Source of the DNA: DATKZH01 sp964475955
GTDB lineage: Bacteria; Planctomycetota; Planctomycetia; Pirellulales; Thermoguttaceae
NCBI GenBank assembly: GCA_964475955.1
Contig: CAYYZY010000017.1
Span: 1 to 64,000 of the forward strand
Direction of reading: 5' to 3'
DNA: 64,000 bases
The position numbers and the translations under genes are program-made. Shown piece after piece: positions 18,179-25,545 of this stretch; positions within the stretch are counted from its first letter, which is position 1, and each line of letters begins with the position of its first letter. The notes under the pieces were generated by a model that was not told the origin of the DNA, searched no databases, and was given only the letters and a program-made list of their open reading frames with translations.

Positions 18179-20368
18179 ATGAGACTTCTGCGGAATGATT
18201 CCGTGGTGTCCACGGAAGGACACGACGGCTCTCTGCCCGAGCCCGCGCGCTCGGGCGCCACCCCCTCCAATCCCTTGGCCGCGCCCGTTCGCAGGGCGAT
18301 CGCCCGGACCCGCAACTGGCTGCTCGGCTCCCAGCAGGCCGACGGCCATTGGGTGGCCGAATTGGAGGGCGACACGATCCTCGAAAGCGAGACGATCCTG
18401 CTGTTGGCCTTCCTGGGCCGGGAGGACTCGAAGCTCGCCCGGCGCGCCGCCCAGCACCTGGTCGACGCGCAGCTTCCCGGCGGGGGCTGGGCGATGTACC
18501 CCGGCGGCGGAGTGGAGATCAGCGGGAGCGTGAAGGCGTATTTCGCGCTGAAGCTCACCGGCCACGATCCGGCCGCCGAGTACATGCAGCGGGCCCGGCG
18601 GGCCATCCTCGCCCACGGCGGGGCCGACGCCGTCAACAGCTTCACCCGCTTCTACCTCGCCCTGCTGGATCAGATACCCTACGAGCAGTGCCCCGAAGTC
18701 CCGCCCGAAGCCGCGCTGCTGCCCAAGTGGTTCCCGGTCAACCTCTACTCGGTCAGTGCCTGGTCGAGAACGATCATCGTGCCGCTTTCGATCGTCTCGG
18801 CGATGCGCCCGGCGTGCCGGATCGAGCCCGAGCGCGGAATCCGGGAGCTGTTTTTGAAGCGGCCCGAGGCGTGGCCCCCGCTTCGGCGTCCGGGCCAGTC
18901 GGGCGGCACGGGACGGCTGAGTTGGGACCGCTTCTTCCGCACCGTGGACGGGGCGATGAAGTGGTGCCGGCGGCGCGGCCTGCTCCCGCTGCGCCGGACG
19001 GGGATCAAGGCGGCCGAGCGGTGGATACTCGACCGGTTCGAGAACAGCGACGGACTGGGGGCGATCTTCCCACCCATCGTCTGGGGCCTGGTGGCGCTTC
19101 GCAGCCTGGGATACGCCGAGGACAGCCCCGAGTTCGTCGAGGGCTGGCGCCAGCTCGAAGATCTGGTCGTCGAGCGCGACGAAGGCCGCTCGGTAAAGAT
19201 CCAGCCGTGCAAGTCGCCCGTCTGGGATACGGCTATCAGCCTCCGCAGCCTGTTGGCCAGCGGCACGCGGCCCGACCACCCGGCCGTGCTTTGCGCGGCC
19301 CGGTGGCTCGTGGAGAAGCAGATCCGGCGCAAGGGCGACTGGGCGCAGGTCGTCGACGCGGAGCCCGGCGCGTGGTGCTTCGAATACCACAACGACTTCT
19401 ATCCCGACTCCGACGACACGGCCATGGTGCTGATGGCCCTGGCCGGGCAACTGGTCGACGAAGCGGAACCGTCCGACGCGCTCCCGCCCGAGCTGCGCCT
19501 GGTCGGCGACGATGCGGAAGACGACGATCGGCCCGCAACCCGCGCGGCCCCCTCGCCCGACGCCGATCTGATCGGCCGGACGACCGCGGCCATCGACCGG
19601 GGCCTGACGTGGCTTCTGGCGATGCAGAACGACGACGGCGGCTGGGGCGCCTTCGACCGGAACAACAACCGCCGCTTCCTCTGCCACGTGCCCTTCGCCG
19701 ATCACAACGCGATGATCGACCCCAGCACGCCCGATTTGACCGGACGCGTGCTCGAATGCCTCGGCCAGTTGGGCCTGCGGATGGGCCACCCGGCGGTCGA
19801 TCGGGCAGTGGCCTATCTCCGCCGTACCCAGGAGGCCGACGGGAGCTGGTTCGGCCGCTGGGGCGTCCACTACGTGTACGGCACTTGGCAGGCGCTCGCC
19901 GGGTTGGCCCGCGTGGGCGTCGGGCACGACGATCCGGCGGTGACCGCCGGCGCCCACTGGCTCCTGGCCCACCAGCAGCCCTGCGGTGGATGGGGCGAAT
20001 CGCCGGAGACCTACGCCGACCCGGCGCTGCGGGGCCAGGGCCCTCCGACGGCGTCGCAGACCGCCTGGGCCGTGATGGGCCTGCTGGCCGCGGGGCTCGA
20101 AGGGCACCCGGCCGTCGCCCGGGCCGTGCAGTTTCTCGTCGACAGGCAACAGGCCGACGGAACCTGGAACGAGCCGGAATTCACCGGCACCGGGTTTCCC
20201 CAGGTCTTCTACCTGAAATACCACTACTACCCGATTTACTTCCCCCTGATGGCGCTATCGCGCTGGGCGGTTACTGCCTCCGCCTCGTTGGCCGAGGTCG
20301 TGGTGCCCAAGCCCGAGCGGGCCGAAGCCGAAGAGGTCGTCCGCTTTCGGGCGGTCGCCGGGGCGTAG
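18179..20368 (+). CDS. shc: Squalene-hopene cyclase
   Basis: 729 residues. It cyclises squalene to hopene or hopanol at the membrane. The catalytic DxDD motif is D410-S-D412-D413 in FYPDSDDTAM; Asp412 matches the protonating aspartate. QW repeats are spread through both toroid domains (QQADGHWVAELE, GGGWAMYP, QNDDGGWGAFD, QEADGSWFGRWG, QQPCGGWGE, QQADGTWNEPE), and the C-terminal FTGTGFPQVFYLKYHYYP segment is typical. An acidic, low-complexity insert of about 45 residues follows the DxDD domain (around residues 425-470, GDDAEDDDRPAT). The start at MRLLRNDS is preferred over an upstream ATG because the family begins its homology soon after. First gene of shc-hpnH-hpnG; the gap to hpnH is 40 bases. 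Confidence 0.95.
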   Translation: MRLLRNDSVVSTEGHDGSLPEPARSGATPSNPLAAPVRRAIARTRNWLLGSQQADGHWVAELEGDTILESETILLLAFLGREDSKLARRAAQHLVDAQLPGGGWAMYPGGGVEISGSVKAYFALKLTGHDPAAEYMQRARRAILAHGGADAVNSFTRFYLALLDQIPYEQCPEVPPEAALLPKWFPVNLYSVSAWSRTIIVPLSIVSAMRPACRIEPERGIRELFLKRPEAWPPLRRPGQSGGTGRLSWDRFFRTVDGAMKWCRRRGLLPLRRTGIKAAERWILDRFENSDGLGAIFPPIVWGLVALRSLGYAEDSPEFVEGWRQLEDLVVERDEGRSVKIQPCKSPVWDTAISLRSLLASGTRPDHPAVLCAARWLVEKQIRRKGDWAQVVDAEPGAWCFEYHNDFYPDSDDTAMVLMALAGQLVDEAEPSDALPPELRLVGDDAEDDDRPATRAAPSPDADLIGRTTAAIDRGLTWLLAMQNDDGGWGAFDRNNNRRFLCHVPFADHNAMIDPSTPDLTGRVLECLGQLGLRMGHPAVDRAVAYLRRTQEADGSWFGRWGVHYVYGTWQALAGLARVGVGHDDPAVTAGAHWLLAHQQPCGGWGESPETYADPALRGQGPPTASQTAWAVMGLLAAGLEGHPAVARAVQFLVDRQQADGTWNEPEFTGTGFPQVFYLKYHYYPIYFPLMALSRWAVTASASLAEVVVPKPERAEAEEVVRFRAVAGA

Positions 20369-20408
20369 CCGGGCCGGCCGCCGATCACTCAGCCACGTTG
20401 GTGAATTC

Positions 20409-21431
20409 ATGCGATTTCCCCTGTCGCTCACCCGCTCGATGACCGCCTACCTGCTGCGCAAGAGGCTCTCCGGCCAGCGGAAGTTTCCCCTCGTGCTGAT
20501 GCTCGAGCCGCTGCACGCGTGCAACCTGACGTGCACCGGCTGCGGCCGGATTCGCGAGTACGCCGACACGGTCGACCGGCGGCTTACGGTCGAGGAGTGC
20601 TTCGACGCCGTGAACCAGTGCGACGCGCCGGTGGTCAGCGTGTGTGGGGGCGAACCGCTCATCTACCGGGGAATCGAAGAACTGGTCGAGGGGATCGTCG
20701 CCCACGGGCGGCACGTCTACCTGTGTACCAACGGGCTGCTGTTGCGCGAGAAGCTGGCCGGTTTCCGGCCCTCGAGCCGGCTGTTCCTCAACGTGCACCT
20801 CGACGGGATGGAGGCGACGCACGATCGCATGGTCGAGCGCCAAGGGGTCTTCGCCGAGGCGGTCGAAGCGATCAAGGCGGCCAAGGCCGCCGGCTTCCAG
20901 GTGACCACGAACACGACCCTCTACGCCCAGACCGACGTGCTCGAAATCGCCGTGCTGTTCGAGTACCTCACGGAAATGGGCGTCGACGGCTTCATGATCT
21001 CGCCCGCCTACGGCTACGAGTCGATCTGCCGCACCAACCCCGACGCGGCGGACGACATCTTCATGACGCGCGAAGAGATCTGGGCGAAGTTCCGCCAGGC
21101 GCGGCACCTGTTGGGCCGCTTCCGGCTGGTCACTTCGCCCATCTACCTCGAATTCCTCTGCGGCGAGCGGGAGCTGCCCTGCGCCGCCTGGGCCAACCCG
21201 ACGTTCAACGTATGTGGGTGGAAGGCCCCCTGCTACCTGATCACCGACGGCCACTACCCCACCTATCGGCAGATGCTCGACGAGACCGATTGGGAAGCCC
21301 TCGGGCCGGGCCGCGACCCCCGCTGCCGGCACTGCCTGGTCCACTGCGGTTTCGAGCCCGCCGCCGTGCTGGCGGCCAACGGCCGCCTCCGCGACGCCAT
21401 GCGCATGGCCGTGTGGCAAGTGACTGGTTGA
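20409..21431 (+). CDS. hpnH: Adenosyl-hopene transferase HpnH (radical SAM)
   Basis: 340 residues. The radical-SAM cluster motif is Cys38-x3-Cys42-x2-Cys45 (ACNLTCTGCG), followed by the SAM-binding SVCGGEPL strand. Two C-terminal cysteine groups (CGWKAPCY and CRHCLVHCG) are characteristic of this family. HpnH joins a 5'-deoxyadenosyl unit to diploptene, the first step in making extended (C35) hopanoids. The 40-base spacing from shc and the family match make an operon likely. The protein begins MRFPLSLTRSMTAYLL, the usual short amphipathic start in HpnH proteins. Confidence 0.95.
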   Translation: MRFPLSLTRSMTAYLLRKRLSGQRKFPLVLMLEPLHACNLTCTGCGRIREYADTVDRRLTVEECFDAVNQCDAPVVSVCGGEPLIYRGIEELVEGIVAHGRHVYLCTNGLLLREKLAGFRPSSRLFLNVHLDGMEATHDRMVERQGVFAEAVEAIKAAKAAGFQVTTNTTLYAQTDVLEIAVLFEYLTEMGVDGFMISPAYGYESICRTNPDAADDIFMTREEIWAKFRQARHLLGRFRLVTSPIYLEFLCGERELPCAAWANPTFNVCGWKAPCYLITDGHYPTYRQMLDETDWEALGPGRDPRCRHCLVHCGFEPAAVLAANGRLRDAMRMAVWQVTG

Positions 21432-21523
21432 CACCCGCACGCACCGGCGGCGAGAATGAGGATTGGCCGCGGCGCTTGGCCCGTCGAACCACGCTTCCGG
21501 CACGGCCGGGCATTTCGCTAGTA

Positions 21524-21576
21524 GCCGGCACACTCCGTGTGCCGTCCGTTCGCCATGGCACACGGAGTGTGCCGGC
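21524..21576. repeat. Perfect 20-bp inverted repeat (CACACGGAGTGTGCC type)
   Basis: Arms GCCGGCACACTCCGTGTGCC (21524-21543) and its exact reverse complement (21557-21576) around a 13-base loop, between hpnH and hpnG. Each arm is itself partly palindromic. It would form a very stable hairpin in either strand's RNA and may attenuate hpnG. Confidence 0.85.
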
Positions 21577-21675
21577 GACAAAGGGCGGGAGGCGGTTCTT
21601 TGGCCGTCCCGAGTGGGTCGTCAGGCCGGCCCATGGTTTTCCAATCTCTCAACCTCCAACGCGCCTCTTCCGCCG

Positions 21676-22605
21676 ATGGTTTTCCGTTGGGTCGCGAGAA
21701 ACTGGCTGGGCAACCTGGCGCGCCGGAAGGTGCGCGAGACGGTCGTGGGAGCCGCGCGCGCGAAGGTAGCCGAGGCCGCCGAGTCGGCCGACCGCGAGTC
21801 GCCCGGGGCCGAAGAGCGGCCCTGCGACGTGGGCGTCGTCTTCGCCCTGGGAATCGAGGCCGGGGGCCTGGAGGACCTGCTCGAAGGGCCCGTTTACACC
21901 CGGGGACACGGGTTCGTGGTCCGGCAGGGCGGGCTGCGAGGGCGGCAGGTCGCCGTGGTTCAATCGGGGGCGGGCGCCGCGGCCGCTTCGCACGCCACCG
22001 AGGCGCTGCTGTCGGGCCACGAGCCCCGGTGGGTCATTTCTGCCGGGTTCGCGGGCGGGCTGACCGAGCGGCTCAAGCACCACGACCTGGTGCTGGCCGA
22101 CGGCCTGGTCGGCGCCGACGGAAGCAGCCTGGCGATCGACCTGAAGGTCGACCCGGCCTCGCTGGAGCGAACGCCGGGAGTGCACGTGGGGCGTTTGGTT
22201 ACGGTCGACCAGATCGTGCGCCGGCCGCACGAGAAGCGGGCGTTGGGCGAAAAACATGGCGCCCTGGCGGTCGACATGGAAAGCTGCGCGGTGGCCGAGG
22301 TGTGTCGCCGCCATCGGGTGCGGTTCCTGGCGGTGCGGATCGTCAGCGACGCGGTCGACGAGGAACTGCCGCCCGACGTGCGCGGGCTCCTGAAGCAAAC
22401 GACGCGCACGGCCCGGGCCGGGGCCGCGGTGGGGGCGATCTTCCGGCGGCCGTCGAGCGTGAAGGACATGTGGAAGCTGCGCGAGGACGCGCTGGTGGCC
22501 TCCGACCGCCTGGCCAGGTTCCTGGCGGCAACCATCGAGCAATTGGCCGCCGGCCCCCCGGAAGGCGGCGAGTCGCTGCCCACCGATATAGGCCAAAACA
22601 CTTAG
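21676..22605 (+). CDS. hpnG: Hopanoid-associated nucleoside phosphorylase (HpnG-like)
   Basis: 309 residues. A basic amphipathic start (MVFRWVARNWLGNLARRK) precedes a purine-nucleoside-phosphorylase-type domain: DVGVVFALGIEAGGL, VVQSGAGAAAASHATEALL, WVISAGFAGGL and GALAVDMESCAVAEVC, the last with the DMES signature that contacts the ribose. HpnG removes adenine from adenosylhopane to give ribosylhopane, the step after HpnH. A spacer of about 245 bases with a strong hairpin separates it from hpnH, so it may be attenuated or separately expressed. The start is inferred from where homology begins; no clear Shine-Dalgarno sequence. Confidence 0.88.
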   Translation: MVFRWVARNWLGNLARRKVRETVVGAARAKVAEAAESADRESPGAEERPCDVGVVFALGIEAGGLEDLLEGPVYTRGHGFVVRQGGLRGRQVAVVQSGAGAAAASHATEALLSGHEPRWVISAGFAGGLTERLKHHDLVLADGLVGADGSSLAIDLKVDPASLERTPGVHVGRLVTVDQIVRRPHEKRALGEKHGALAVDMESCAVAEVCRRHRVRFLAVRIVSDAVDEELPPDVRGLLKQTTRTARAGAAVGAIFRRPSSVKDMWKLREDALVASDRLARFLAATIEQLAAGPPEGGESLPTDIGQNT

Positions 22606-22685
22606 GTAGGTTCGAGTTAAAAGAGACACACGCGTCCATGGGTGTCTCAAATGGTTGCGAGAGCCTATTTCTCCCCTCAGGACAC

Positions 22686-22716
22686 GCGTGGGTCTCGTTG
22701 CCCTCGACTCACCCTA
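22686..22716. repeat. Dispersed CGTGGGTCTCGT...CTCGACTCACCCTAC element
   Basis: This resembles 2-27 (TCTCGTGTCCCTCGACCCACCCTAC) at the window edge and 54608-54636. All copies are in spacers next to genes. A short GAGACAC/GTGTCTC inverted repeat lies just upstream (22622-22648). Confidence 0.5.
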
Positions 22717-22818
22717 CGGCCATGGGTACGTGGGGCTCGTGCCTGGAGCCAGCTAGCGGCTACAATGGTCCGTGGCGCGGCAAGCGATCACCGTCATTCT
22801 GCGAAGGGGGAGACGACC

Positions 22819-24549
22819 ATGAACGCGCGACGACAACGGGCGAGGCACGGGGGCCGCCTGGCCCTCGGGCTTCTGCTGGGGCTGGCGGCCCTGCCGGCCG
22901 CGGGCCAGGAGCCGGCCGACGCCGTAGTCCAGGGCCGGGAGCTGGCCCAGGCGGGGAAGTACGACGAGGCCATCGCCCGGTTCACCGAGGCGATCACGCG
23001 CGATCCGAAGCACGCCGAAGCATATCTCAACCGGGGCAGCGCCTACTGGCAGAAGGGCGATCTCGAGCTGGCCATCGCCGACTACACGCGGGTCATCGAA
23101 CTCGATCCCACTTCGGCGCCGGCACGCTACAGCCGCGGACTCGCCGACCTCAACCACCGGCAGGCGAAGAAGGCGATCGCCGACCTCGACGAAGCGATCC
23201 GCCTCGACCCCCAACATGCCGACGCCTACCTCACCCGCGGCAGCGCCCACGCCGAGTTGGGCGATTTCGACAAGGCGATCGCCGATTGTTCCCGGGCCAT
23301 CGAGCTCGATCCCCAGCGCGGGGCCGCCTACTTCCATCGCGGCGTGGCCTACATCGACAAGGGCGCGTGGGACGAGGCCATCGCCGATTTCACCCGGGCC
23401 GTGAAGCTCGACCGGCACGACGCCGAGAGCTACGTCTATCGCGCCAGTTGCCATTGGGAGAAGGAGGAGCTCGACGAAGCGATCGCCGACTGCACCAAGG
23501 CCATCGAGATCGCGCCGGGCCTCGGGGCCGCCTACTACTTCCGCGGCCTGGCCCACGTCGACAAGGCCGACTGGGACGAGGCCATGGTCGACCTGAACCG
23601 GGCCGTGGAGCTCGCGCCGGAAGACGCCCGAGTCCACTTCGCCCGGGGCACCGTCCACCAGCAAAACGGCGACCGCGCCCGGGCGGCCGCCGACTACACC
23701 GAAGCCATCCGCCTCAACCCGCAGTTCGCCGAGGCCTACCTGAATCGGGCCCGGGCCCACTGGGAATCGGGCCGGGTGGAGGCCGCCCTGGCCGACGCCG
23801 ACCGGGCGCTCGATCTGGGCCTCGAACACGCCGAGGCCTACTGTTTTCGCGGCGGCGCGCTGGCCAAGCAGGGCCAGCTCGACAAGGCCCTCGGCGATCT
23901 CGACAAGGCCCTCCAAATGGAGCCCAAGCTCGCACTGGCCTACTACTGCCGCGCAAGCGCCTACTACTCGAAGAGCGACTTCGATCGGGCGATGGCCGAT
24001 TTCCAGCGCGCGCTCGATCTGGATCCCGACTATGCCGACGCGTACTTCGGCCGGGCGACCATCTACTGGGCCAAGAAGAACCCCCGCAAGGTGATCGTCG
24101 ACTGCACCAAGGCCCTCCAGCTCGGCCTCAAGAACGACCAGGTCTACTGCTACCGCGGCGCGGCCTACTACTCCACCGGCGACTACGATCGGGCGATCGC
24201 CGACCTGAGCGAGTCGCTGCGCCGAGAGCCGAAACGGATCGACGCCTACTACTACCGCGGCGTGTCGTACTACAAGAAGGGAGATCTCGACCGGGCGATC
24301 GCCGACCTCACCTCGGCCATCCAGATCAACCCCAAGAATCCCAAAGCCTACACCAACCGCGGCTACATCTACGGCAAGAAAGGCCAGCTCGACCGCGCGG
24401 CCGCCGACTTCTCCCAGGCCATCGAGCTCGACCCGAAAAACGGCCAGGTCCATTACCTCCGCGGCCTCGTCCACCGCGCCCAAGGCGACACCCAACAAGC
24501 CGACGCCGACCTGGCCAAGGCCCGCGAACTGGGGTACGGCGCGCGGTAA
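22819..24549 (+). CDS. Secreted protein made almost entirely of TPR repeats
   Basis: 576 residues. A signal peptide covers about residues 1-29 (LGLLLGLAALPAAGQ). The remainder is a run of about 15-16 34-residue TPRs with the canonical W/Y-G-A-P spacing (for example AEAYLNRGSAYWQKGDLE, AIADYTRVIELDP). Some units have Tyr-rich first helices (AYYYRGVSYYKKGDLD). GAAGGGGGAG precedes the start. TPR solenoids bind peptides or partner proteins; no catalytic domain is present, so its role is in assembly or binding in the periplasm. Repeats are similar at DNA level, which makes expansion or contraction by recombination plausible. Followed by a palindromic element at 24571. Confidence 0.88.
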   Translation: MNARRQRARHGGRLALGLLLGLAALPAAGQEPADAVVQGRELAQAGKYDEAIARFTEAITRDPKHAEAYLNRGSAYWQKGDLELAIADYTRVIELDPTSAPARYSRGLADLNHRQAKKAIADLDEAIRLDPQHADAYLTRGSAHAELGDFDKAIADCSRAIELDPQRGAAYFHRGVAYIDKGAWDEAIADFTRAVKLDRHDAESYVYRASCHWEKEELDEAIADCTKAIEIAPGLGAAYYFRGLAHVDKADWDEAMVDLNRAVELAPEDARVHFARGTVHQQNGDRARAAADYTEAIRLNPQFAEAYLNRARAHWESGRVEAALADADRALDLGLEHAEAYCFRGGALAKQGQLDKALGDLDKALQMEPKLALAYYCRASAYYSKSDFDRAMADFQRALDLDPDYADAYFGRATIYWAKKNPRKVIVDCTKALQLGLKNDQVYCYRGAAYYSTGDYDRAIADLSESLRREPKRIDAYYYRGVSYYKKGDLDRAIADLTSAIQINPKNPKAYTNRGYIYGKKGQLDRAAADFSQAIELDPKNGQVHYLRGLVHRAQGDTQQADADLAKARELGYGAR

Positions 24550-24570
24550 CCGCCCCGCGTGGTGAGACGA

Positions 24571-24618
24571 GTGGGGCACGACTGCGTTATGTCCGGCACG
24601 TTGGAAACGTGCCCCACG
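24571..24618. repeat. Dispersed GTGGGGCACG...CGTGCCCCAC hairpin element, copy 1
   Basis: Terminal arms GTGGGGCACG (24571-24580) and CGTGCCCCAC (24609-24618) enclose GGCACGTTGGAAACGTGCC, itself palindromic. Related copies are at 43031-43077 and 51967-52023. It lies 20 bases after the TPR gene and could act as a terminator. Confidence 0.8.
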
Positions 24619-24676
24619 GAGAATTCTCGATCGTTGCGCGGCATCGTTCCACCGGGAAACGAACGGCCCGTCTTGC

Positions 24677-25174
24677 TCAGGGCGCCGCGGCGATGGTGAA
24701 CGGCGACTCGGCCTGGAAGTCGGGGTCGGGTATACCCGTCACGTAGTAGTTGGGCGACTGCGTGGGCGGCATCTCGATCAGGATGGCGTGGTGGAACGCC
24801 CGGTAATCCCCGCTGAACGCCCCATCGGCCCACACCCGGAGCAGGGTGCCGGTGAACAGGCCGTTGACCCAGCCGCCGTGGCCCGAGTAGTGGATCATAA
24901 AGATGTCGCCCGAGGTCAGTTCGCCCGCCGCGGCCGCGATCGAGATTTCGAGCAACGCGGCGACGCGCCGGTTCAGCCTCTCCGAGCGGCCGGAAAACAC
25001 CGTGGCGAACGGGCGCAACCCGTGCGGGTTGCCGCGACCGGTCGCGGGAAGAAGGAAAAGCAGGGAGTCGAAAAGAGGTCCCTCGAAGCTCCGAATAGCC
25101 GCCGAGGAGGCCACCGGCGGGTCGCCTTGCCGAAGGGGCGACCACCGGAGCGCGCACCTTCCTTGCAGTACCAT
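24677..25174 (-). pseudogene. Remnant of a metacaspase-like (peptidase C14) gene lacking the catalytic cysteine
   Basis: An open stretch of 165 codons whose last 90 or so match the caspase-like fold. SGDIFMIHYSGHGGWVNG contains the catalytic histidine (YSGHGG) of peptidase C14. In intact planctomycete or actinobacterial metacaspases this is followed by DETWCLYD and the SDSCHSG block with the catalytic Cys. Here it runs directly into the C-terminal segment LFTGTLLRVWADGAFSGDYR and MPPTQSPNYYVTG, so about 80-120 residues including the nucleophile are missing without loss of frame. The 70 codons upstream (from 25174) do not resemble a caspase N-terminus. Best read as a gene with an in-frame internal deletion and a lost 5' part, unless the assembly collapsed here. 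Confidence 0.65.
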
Positions 25175-25545
25175 CCCAACTATCGCGTGGGCGAGGTTGC
25201 GGGGCTAGGGAAGCATTGGGGAATTCTTGGGGAAGCCCTGGCAAGCGTCGATCGAAGGCTCACTACTACAGCGCAAGATCGACCAACGGCCGACTTCGAC
25301 GTGAAGCGGGGCAAAACGCGCAATCACTTTGGGAAATCTGGACACCGCTCCAGGCTGGCCAATCCGGCATCCGAGTCGAACCTGCGCTGTCGTAATTAAG
25401 GGGGGCCGCGTCCCGCGCACCGTCTGCCGGCCGGCGTCGCGGCTCCCGTGGGGATCTGCTCGAATGCCATCCGGTCGACCCGCAACGACGCGCGTGCCAT
25501 AATGGGGCCGTCCATCGCAGAGCCCTCAGCTAAGGAGGTCACCCC
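25175..25545. other. Spacer upstream of the M14 peptidase
   Basis: No supported gene. It contains the unusually good Shine-Dalgarno AAGGAGG (25532-25538) for the M14 gene. The part near 25400 (CGGCCGGCGTCGCGGC) is GC-rich without a clear hairpin family. Residual caspase 5' sequence could lie here, but I cannot recognise any. Confidence 0.4.
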
